Assembly (NCBI RefSeq): GCF_000003605.2
Contig: NW_003110478.1
Location: 11,556 to 23,642 of the forward strand
Source of the DNA: Saccoglossus kowalevskii
Lineage: Eukaryota > Hemichordata > Enteropneusta > Harrimaniidae
Length of the DNA stretch: 12,087 bases
Direction of reading: 5' to 3'
The notes below the pieces were generated by a model that ran no database searches, had not been told where the DNA came from, and saw only the letters and a program-made list of their open reading frames with translations. Shown one piece after another: positions 1 through 9,800 of the stretch. The position numbers were made by a program, and so were the translations under genes. How positions within the stretch are numbered: position 1 is the first letter of the stretch; every line of letters starts with the position of its first letter.

Positions 1-65
1 TATCAGGCTAACAAGTGATATGACATAATGCTTGTCCAGGCTTGTGTGATGGTGTACAATAGGCT

Positions 66-79
66 CATGAATATTCATG
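66..79. promoter_or_regulatory. 14-bp perfect palindrome CATGAATATTCATG
   Basis: The sequence equals its own reverse complement. The ATGAATATTCAT core resembles palindromic dimer sites of POU-homeodomain factors, but this is similarity only. It lies about 450 bases before the start codon. Confidence 0.25.
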
Positions 80-308
80 TTACAAAGGCCGTCCTTGTGC
101 GAATAGCTGTACCAGGAGGCAATCATAAGTCAACATACTTAACATATGTGGTATACACCCTGCGGGGTCTATAAGCGTGAAACCCAAAGTGACTACAAAC
201 AGGGTGAGACAGGATGATTATTGGTTTTGTCATTTCGTGGTCATGATTTATACGCTACGGTTCAACCAGACACGGACCGGTGACTATACACAACGCGAGC
301 CGTTGATT

Positions 309-322
309 ACTGCGTTGGCAAC
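309..322 (+). promoter_or_regulatory. Possible RFX X-box-like site
   Basis: ACTGCG-TT-GGCAAC fits the RYYNYY-N2-RRNRAC X-box pattern with one mismatch in the left half. It sits 207 bases before the ATG. X-boxes drive genes of ciliated sensory cells in several animals, which would suit a sensory channel, but one such site can occur by chance. Confidence 0.15.
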
Positions 323-528
323 AAGGTAAACATGTAAGGTATCGCGATAATCACGCCAGTGCTGTAGGTGTAGTGGAATTACGCGTTGATAAATGCAAGT
401 GCACACCTAGTGGTTGAATTCTTACAACGGGCATAATGCGATAGGTAGTAACTCATATTTACATTGTTTTAATCTAACTGTGACTGAATGGAGACTAAAC
501 TCCGGCTCTACGTACGAAACACTCAAAT

Positions 529-810
529 ATGATTGCATTAAGCGAACGCCGGACGCCAGACATGTCAAAAAGCAACGGATCGAATAATCCAAGTTTGGAG
601 AGGACTAACAACCTGGAAGGGGGCCCTGGAGGTGAAACCCGTCTCAGTGTGCCCAGCAATGACACTCACGTTAAACGTAGACCCCAGCAGCAGAAGCCAA
701 GCCGTTCCTCGAGGGGACACGAAGCAAACGTGTTGAAAAATCTTGTTCTTGGGCTGGAAACATCGATACCCGAGCATGATGAAGACGATGACGACCTTAC
801 CATATGGCAG
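529..810 (+). CDS. TRPA1: TRPA exon 1: start codon and N-terminal cytoplasmic tail
   Basis: Encodes residues 1-94. The ATG at 529 has A at -3, and an in-frame TAA lies 11 codons upstream (496-498), which supports a start here if the 5'UTR is not spliced nearby. A second in-frame ATG at 562 (Met12) has G at -3 and could also be used. The tail is rich in Ser, Asn, Gly, Arg and Gln, contains a basic KRRPQQQK stretch (49-56) and ends with an acidic cluster (82-89), so it is probably disordered. The last residues TIWQ open ankyrin repeat 1. The exon ends in CAG followed by donor gtaacg, phase 0. Such N-termini vary between TRPA proteins, so other first exons are possible. Confidence 0.82.
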
Positions 811-3800
811 GTAACGAAAGTCTTTAAATAATAACTCATGAACATTGAATGACGTCATGCTTGTTATTGTTATATATTAGACATAGGCAAAATAAGCCAC
901 TTACTAATTGACCATAATTTCTTCTTAGTATTTATTGATCGGAAATTAAAAGTTGTACCATATTTTACATCACTGGCAGAACACTGCTGGCATTTAACGC
1001 AAAGTATAGGTTTATTTTTTTTCCATATAGTGAACCCGCTACTTAAATCATATTTCTGAATCTGTCAACGTTGACGTGCAACATACGACAACATAAGGAA
1101 CGTGGTGTGCCAGGACAACACTTACTTTAAATCGCTGTATTTAGAAAATTAGTTTAAAAAATGCGGTGAGGGTAATGTTGCGCTGCAATATGGTCTCGCC
1201 GTGTTTATTACGTAGCCAGACACCTTCGTGCCTTCTAAGTTGTTTATGTTTATGTCAATGATGACGAAATAATGTGAGGTATTTATCGTCTGATGAGGTT
1301 TTTATGGATTAATATACTGAACTCCCCCAGTTGACATCTTATAAGGACACTAATTGTTGTTATATAAAAATCAATATTATACCAGCTCGAGTAAGAAACG
1401 GACATACACGAATGCCTACCTTTGTACACCTTAAGACAAACCCCGAAGGAAAAATGTCCAGTATAAACAAATCAACATAACAAAATTAAATTTGCATTAT
1501 GACAACATACAGTTTTAGGTGTAAACTCAACCATTATGACAATTATTATATCCTGCAAGCGTTCATCTAACTATTAATACTATACTCTATTACGTTCTGA
1601 ATGATATGCTTTTCGTATTGCTTTAATTTAGGTCAAATTACATTCTGTATTCCACAAACAACAGTGTAATGCAATGAATTTGTTATTATTAATATTAATT
1701 AATATTCATTTTAAATTTAAACATTTGTTGAGCAAAACCTGGAGTGACAGTGTGCATGTGGACACAATGAATACTAAGTTTTATTGTCATACAGCGTTAT
1801 GCAATCAGTCTCTCAATCTGTTACGTATAGAACACGTCACAATGGAATATATTATTAACAGGCTGAAATTACATGCACTGGGCATTGTGTGCTCTTTATC
1901 GAATAGTCATATTGTACATTGTGTATCAGGTTTTCTATTACTTACTTTACATAATATGAATAAATACATACTTATATTGCCGTTGATTCAATTGGCAATG
2001 CTTAAATTATAGTCTTAGTTGTCATGAATGGCATTGATTGATACTTGTGTCATTAAAACATATGCATTGTATGTACTGTGTAGCAATCTTACACATTATC
2101 AGCGGCCACGGGAAATAAACTGATTGATTGTTTTGGCTGCTCAAAATCCCTTGGTTGGGGTTAGACGTATGCTAGTGCTCCTATAGCAAGTCAATATGTG
2201 TTCGCTATGGTGTTTCAATTATAACCTTTGAAAAAGATAAAATTTTTGTATTTTCACAGGTGGCAATTTGCCAGGGCGCAACGGGTGGTTGCATATAATC
2301 GTGGAATAAGCGTTTAAATCTAACAGCCTGGGGATTATTCCTGGGTTCTGTAATACATCACATCAACAGCTGCCATGAACAATATGACATAGCAATGATG
2401 TTTCAACCGTTTTCTAAAAATATCCAATAAATGCATTTACAACCTTGGCAGCAGCTGAATGCACAAACAAATAAACAAATAAATAAATAAATAAATAAAT
2501 AAATATAAATAAACAATGAAGTCGTAAAAAACTCAGTTATACCACAGTTTCTCGACAAGGTACTGTGGTTATACGTGTACTTTTGAATCAAAATATATGA
2601 CACAGTTTCACAGTTTTCAGTAATTAATTGTATTATTAACAGAAAGTGAAGTGACAATTTATTATTGTCATTATTATATCTTCTGCGCATTCGAGCACAG
2701 CATGATTTATTGATATATTCTAATAACTTTCCACACTAGTAATAGATTACATTGTATCATCTATTTGGCGAATTAATCATACGAATATTTATTTGACTTC
2801 CACAATGTTAGCGCCTCAGATGTTATGCAGTATTCGCCATACATTTTAGAAATAAAAACTATGACGACACTTACTATATACATATTGATAAGTAGTTCAA
2901 TAAATGTTATTGGTGTTTAATCTTCAGGCAGCTATGTTCGGACGACTAGACATTGTGAAGCTCCATCTTGAACAAGATATTACTCTCATCAACAAATATG
3001 ATAACATCGGTGCCATGCCTATACATTATGCCGTCAGGTTCAATCACAAGGCCGTCGTACAAGAGTTGATTGACAAGGGCGCAGGTAATCATTTACATAA
3101 TTATATTTTATAATTTTTACATAATTCTATGCGACAGGTCTTCTTTGAAGTCTTCTTTTGTCTATCCTTTCCGAATCTCGCGAATGTGACATGTATATTG
3201 TACTATAAAATAAATTACCGTTTGGGAACCCTACCATGTAGAGCCCTACCATGTGAAATACATATCCTAAGTGAAGCTTTATTGTGATCAGCTTACACTT
3301 AATGATACCCCTCTTCAGGTGAGAAAAGTCGGCCATCAGCCAGCAGCAATATGGTAAACTATGATGATATAAACACAACACAACATAGCATACTAACTCA
3401 GATTCAGAAAGAGATAATTTTAAACAAATAAAATACATGATTCAAATATATTGCTTTATCAAACCGAGACTCTGAATTGACGATGGTGTCAGATCTGCCC
3501 TGGGTTGTTGAACACGTACGTATAACCCAAGGACACACATTAGCAATACAATTCCAATAGAGAATATTTATTTCCGGCTCACGAATACAATACCAAACAA
3601 TTTGTTACAATTGAATAAACCAGTAATGGACTGCTTTATGTAAGATATATGTGACAATAGATCATTTATACCCTGTAATATTCTGTACGAAACATGTGTA
3701 GAATTATACCGAACTATTAAAATGTTCTATTCTTAGAACAATACGTGATCCATCTGTTCCATGATTCATGCGATTCTAGGCTTTTCCAGGGGTATGTTCA

Positions 3801-6800
3801 CTAGCTGGTTTTCAAATATGTCCACCATTTTTGTTCCGCCGATAGGTCATAGCGTTGTTAGTTAACGCTATACGAAACGCCAGCGAAAATACAGAAAAAA
3901 CACTCGGGCGTACTCCAGTTATAACGCTTCAATACGGTCACTGAGTGTAGACGAAATGTTTATGTTTTTATTACCAGTTAGATTATTCCACGTTATCGCC
4001 AACTGATCTCGTGAAATATGCGTACACGTGGCAAGAGAACTCAATATCCAAATTATATTATCTACTCTATCGGTGATTTCGCATACTATTCCGGAAATTG
4101 AATTTTCCAATTTGCGCCCCAACAAGTTATACTTGACAACTGAATAACACCCCACCTATTGTCATGACGACCACATGAAAATGAATGATTACGGAAATGA
4201 ATATAATGTATCGCTGATTATGAAACTAACAAAACGAATGTTAGAATACTATGTAAATGTATGCGAGCGTGTCTGTAGTTTGGGGATTTTTACATAAAGT
4301 ATTTGTAGGAAATGTTTATATAAAAAACGTTGACAATTCCAATGTTTTTCATCAGCGCACCCTGTCTATCGTTCCGTCTTCCTATTTGATTGTGTGCTAA
4401 AAAATACTTTTGCTAAAGTAGTGTTCCAACGCAAATAGATTCATAAAATTTCGTTTCTATTTATAATGAAGTCAGTGTAATTGTCAACATTCAACGTCAG
4501 TATTCGTGATCCCGTTACAGTAAAATTGATTATAATTACTCAATATTACTCACAATTTAAAGTGCTGACAATAAACTTAAAGTTACTGTTACTTCACAAA
4601 ATAGCTCTTTGTTTAACTATTAGATGTGAACGGGAGAGTTGCCGAATACAAGACATCTGCATTACACCTGGCCGCCAGAAGAAATTTTACTAATATTCTG
4701 AGACGATTACTGAAGGCAAACGCACATGTTAATAATGGCGATATCAATGGAGCAGTAGCTCTTCATGTTAGTGCACGGTATGGCCATCTAGAAGCTACAG
4801 AGGTAAATAATGATGACGTCAAGATTCTATTTCTTATATTGCGTTTTTGCTGTAATTTATTTATACGCTTTGCTGCTATAAGTTTTGTCAATCACAAGTT
4901 ATAATTAGGGATAACCCATTATGATGTTACCCTAGGGTAATCGTAAGTACCTGTGATGATGTTATCCCAAAGTAATCTTAAGTCCTCATTATGATGTTAC
5001 CCCAAGGTATTCTCAAGCTTCCGCTATAATATAATAATCGTAAGCCCCTGTTAATCTTATGGAATTGTAAATTGAATTTAAATCACTTTTTTGTGTTATA
5101 TCGAGTGATCATTTCAGTAATGCACAGTTCTATAACTTCAACTATTGTAGATACTCCTACGTTCAGATCTGACTGAAGTAAATATTCGCGACCATGATCG
5201 CATGACGCCATTTCACCATGCAGCCACTCAAGGCAACGTGGCCATGTGCCAACGACTGGTAGGTGTATATTACACATTCAATTCAAATCTACATTTATTG
5301 CGTTCATCATTTGACATATGTAATCAGGATCAGGATGAGATCAAGTATTTTCGTGGATGCGCTTTTGTAAACTGTTAAAGATGTACGGCTCGCCGGGTTT
5401 CCGTGCATTTGCCTGTATACGTATTTGTTTGAATATTGTGTTCCTGTTTATATTTTTCATGCCTGTAATTTTGATTCTGATTTTGACTGAAACAACACTG
5501 TATAGCGTTCATTGATTTGACGTGTATTGTTTCATAGACATTTTGTCGTCCACTGGTCTATTGATCTTGACGACTGCCAATATACAGTGATGAAGTGTAA
5601 TAATGAAGTAATACAAAATCTTTCAAAGATCGACACATCAATTGTCAAGGGTCATGGATAAATAATGCAAATATTGTCTGCAGCATTATTATCCTTGAGG
5701 ACTGAAAAGCGCAATGGTATCATAATGAGATGAGCTAACCGATATGTGGTCACAGTTATCGGACTGTAACGAAATATATTAATCTTTACTCATCAACTAT
5801 CAGTGATTTATTCTGTCATTAACAGTAAACTTCTCTATAAACTTCTCCCTAACGTAATTAAAACACGGGTAGAACTATGCACATTGATACTTGCGATATG
5901 GATATATCAACTCTTAGCGACCATTGCTGGATGCTATTTAAAAGATATAAAACGTTATTCCTCTCATCAGTAAAAGTAACGGATTTGTGAATTGTTCGTT
6001 TCGGACCGATAACTCGAGTTCTGTGACAAAATATGCAGATTAACGCATTTAATACCCAGTTTCGACCAAACCGGAAGAATTCCTGTCATCTACCATATTT
6101 TTCCAAACTTAATAATAATAATTTGTTTGAATGCATGTACACAATTGAAATTGTATTTTTACTTTTAACGTTATATGTAGCATACTGATTTTATAAAAAA
6201 AATGTTATAATGTAATTATCGTGCATAATGCAACATGGCGCACACAGCAATGGAGATTCTGTAACCCATGCCACCGACTTCTGTCGTTAATTAATTTTAT
6301 TTACTTATTTATTCTTTGTTTGTTGTATTCTTGCGATTAGTTGCAGTTTGGTGCTGATCTGAGAGCTAAGGAAATCAACGATATCACACCCCTTATGTTT
6401 GCATCCATTCGTGGAAATTTAGAAACAATGCAGTTCATCATAGAATCAGGTACAAACTGAAATGGCATAAGCATCAATACAAATAATTACAGAAATATAT
6501 TGTTTTTTTCAATAGATAATATTATTTGTGCATAATTGCGTATCTTTCCAATTAAAATAAATAAATGAATAACAAAAATGAATTACTTACTTTCCAAGAT
6601 TTTCTATTCAGTTTGAGATGTTTCTTAGGTTCTATTGCGTTCAGTAAACGCTACCAGTAACCTAAATGAATAATTAACTTTAATTAATCTAATTTGTTTA
6701 GGTAAAGAAGTTAAAGAATCCTCTGAGCTGTTCATGGCAGACGTTGATGACGAAGGTAGCAATGCACTGCATCTATCCGTTGCCCGTAGTCACATTAAGG

Positions 6801-9800
6801 TGAGTAAGTGCTGACCACGTCAAAACATAATTGAAATCCCTCTTGATGTAATTACTACATTATCAATTCAATTTATTTTAAGAGAAAATACATTTTATTT
6901 ATTATTTTTGCGAAACAATTTCATCTAAGCTTCTTGGAATGAGACTGTTAATCAGTTACGCATTTAACAACATGGTTTAATTACTGTTTTTGACAGACAC
7001 AATCATTCTCGTTTGCAAACAAGTAGACCCTATCTATTCCCCTAGTACTGTATACAAAAATGGTCCATATAACTGTTAACTTAGACGGAACTACTATCGC
7101 CACTTATAAATATCTCAGTAAGCGATGTGAGAACTGAATACAGTGCGAAAATGCAATATTATTTCGAAAACCAAGAGCAAATAAATTCAAAAACACACTG
7201 TGAACAATTTCAATAATGAACAACTACATTAATATAAAGATTACACATTCCCGGTTTTCATACATTTCAATCGCATGCCGCAACTTAAAAGTGGAGATCT
7301 CATAAGCAAATACTGTATCTCACCAAAGCTGGAAATAATCAGAATTATACCATGATTGGAGTACAGCAATGCAGAACACAGGGAAGATGTTTACATACAT
7401 TCAAAAAAAATACTAAAGTCGATTACTGCTTACAATTGTGGCTAAATCGACCTGAATATTCCCTTGATTCTGCAGGCAGCCGAATACTGCCTTGACGAGG
7501 GCGCAGATATTAATTCCAAGAAATTTAATGGCCACACTGCCCTACATATCGCCTCGGTCACCGGAAATGCGGAAATGGCCTCTATGCTGATCTCACGAGG
7601 TGCCAAAGTCAATGCCAAAGATGAAGAACAAATGACACCTTTGCATAGGTAGGAATATGTGGATTATAGTATTGGCCTAGTTAACATTATTTAATAATAT
7701 ATTCACAGCACAATAACGTAACTGCATTTTTCTTCAGGGCATCCCTGTATAGTCGAATGGAAGTTATACAATTGCTGATCCAACAAGTGAGTAAATGTAC
7801 TTATGTATGCATATCGTAACATCGGATCACAAATGGTCACAAAATGAGGTTTGTATCAACGGTCATATAAATGAGATTGGGAGTTAATATTTGACAGTTA
7901 CTTTTTAATCACTAATTCCAGGGAGCTAGTTTGGAGACTCAGGATTTGGAACTGTTTACGCCACTTCTTGCCGCTTCATGGAAAGGACAATGTGCGGCCG
8001 CTGAGTATTTACTGCAAGTTGGTGCTGATATATCTGTGAAGGACCGTGAATCAAAAACCTGTCTTCATTGGGCTGCTGAGGGAAACCATTTCCATTTTGC
8101 TCAAATGTTGCTGGATAACTCAGGTTCTATCTTGCTGGATGAGAAGGATAAAAAAGACCAGACTGCCACTCATTATGCCGCCGAGTCAGGGAACGTTAAG
8201 GTGAATTAACATATATGTGTGCAGTGATTGAACTATTGGCGACTGCACATATAGCACTGTACGCACTTTAATCATTGAATGATCTACGGCGATTCCTTCA
8301 AATTAAAGACGATTTTCTCTTTTGTCAAATTTCAGATTCTTAATCTACTGATCAGCAGAGGGGCTAAAATTGACACGAAGTGTATAGAAGAGAAGCTGCC
8401 CTTACACTCAGCATCGGAGTACGTCACTTATATTGAATATTTCACATATTGTCGACTTTCGATACATAGTTAAAGGGCGGTAGTCGTCGCGCGGCGCATG
8501 TGCGACATTTGTATTGATAAACATTGATTTTCTCACAGTCTTCTAATGGAAATCACAAGTATGACGTTTGACCTTGGCGCGACTTGTACTAATTACCGCC
8601 GATGACTCTTTAGATACCTTCCAATCACCTAAAAAATATTTAATTAAAGCTTAGTAACGTCTCAGTTTGTACTCGTTGATCTGTGCAACAGTCAAAGTCG
8701 CCAACTTTGTTTATATGATATATCTAGCGCATGCGTGGCGCAACGACTACCGACTTTTAAAGGTCTGTGGTCGTTTTGCCACGCAGTGACCTACTACCGT
8801 GCCATTCACTGTGATTGGCGTCTTTTAGAACCTAAGGTTTGTAACAGAAATGTGTCGTAGACAACGTATATTTAATTTATACCACTGTATTTGTTTCAGG
8901 AATGGTAGGTTAGAGTGTGTCATGTCACTTGCTAAAGCCTGTCCCACCAGAATAAACGATGACGAGGCCGATGGGCGAACACCATTATTACTTGCCAGTG
9001 CAGAGGGCCATGCCAAAGTTGTTCAACATTTGCTGAGAGTTGGAGCTGACATTGCAAGTCGGTAAGAAAAATATAGTTATGTTAATTTAGCCAATCCAGA
9101 AAGAAATAACATCTTAACAAAACTATATTCAAATATATTATCCGAAACAGTCACAAACCGTCATAGATGACCAGTAAAAGCGATGATTGGGTCTCAAAGC
9201 ATACAGCCAGTGAGTTGTATATAGTGTTATGAAAAGAGTCAGCACTCTGCCTCACGCGTGGCACCTTACGCTTATCAATCATAGAGATAATCAAATAAAG
9301 CAGTTCCCGAAACTGTGTATCAAACAAAACTGTTCACTCCTGTGATTTATTTAAATATAGATGACTATATAACTTTCTGATTTCAGAGACGAACACAGGC
9401 GTACGGCTCTCGCCATTGCTTCTAAAGAAGGACATTCAGATGTAGTTAAAATTTTAATAAAGAATCATGCCGAAATAGATGCTACTGACAAAAATAGGGT
9501 AGGATATTATGTGTGTTGTGCGCAATATCGAAATCACGTTCTCAAGTACCGTAGTTTCTATACCGTTTGTTAACCATGACTGCATATGTTTACATTTATC
9601 TTAGAACACATCTTTACATTTGAGTGCTGCAAATGGGAATTCTGGATGTACCAAGATTTTATTGGAGAAAGGTGCTGCTAATCCCACCCTACTAAATGAC
9701 AAATTTGAAAACTGTTTAGATATTGCCACATCTAATCTCCAAGAAGACGCAGCAGCCGTCATTGTCAATCACAAAAGGTACATGGTATAATGACACGTTT

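Larger units (their letters stand above)
1..528. other. Upstream/5'UTR sequence, no convincing core promoter
   Basis: No open reading frame, TATA box at a believable distance or CpG cluster stands out. It contains a perfect 14-bp palindrome at 66-79 and a one-mismatch RFX X-box-like site at 309-322, each listed separately. An in-frame stop at 496-498 precedes the chosen start codon. The transcription start cannot be placed from sequence alone. Confidence 0.6.
811..2927. other. Intron 1 (2117 bases, phase 0)
   Basis: A GT/AG intron with many stops in all frames. It contains a perfect CRE-like TGACGTCA at 850-857, an AAAT microsatellite at 2466-2515, and a strong but apparently unused acceptor-like site at 2251-2259. 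The open frames inside it (for example 1674-2012) are AT-rich and low in complexity with no recognisable domain. I see no further gene. Confidence 0.8.
4803..5150. other. Intron 3 (348 bases, phase 0)
   Basis: Contains a perfect TGACGTCA at 4814-4821 and a 35-bp minisatellite that fills roughly half of the intron. No coding signal. Confidence 0.85.
8419..8899. other. Intron 10 (481 bases, phase 2), mostly transposon-derived
   Basis: Locally GC-richer at two places because of the terminal inverted repeats of the element at 8470-8760 and the third terminus copy at 8757-8789. No coding signal. Confidence 0.85.

Noticed and set aside
675-700. Basic KRRPQQQK stretch as a nuclear localisation signal
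   Set aside because: It lies in the disordered cytoplasmic tail of a membrane channel, and basic patches are common there.
565-858. 97-residue open frame on the minus strand
   Set aside because: It lies opposite coding exon 1, shows no domain and is best explained as a shadow.
1674-2012. 112-residue open frame on the plus strand in intron 1
   Set aside because: AT-driven Leu/Ile/Asn/His-rich composition with no domain and no link to the spliced frame.
2403-2690. Minus-strand frame with a hydrophobic Ile/Leu/Phe/Tyr run resembling a membrane segment
   Set aside because: The hydrophobic run is simply the translated AAAT microsatellite.
3127-3438. 103-residue minus-strand frame in intron 2
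   Set aside because: No recognisable motif, and not supported by splice signals or neighbouring frames.
2928-9777. Introns placed at the same position of every ankyrin repeat
   Set aside because: Only repeats 7 and 12 share an identical position. The others differ in place and phase, so there is no general rule.
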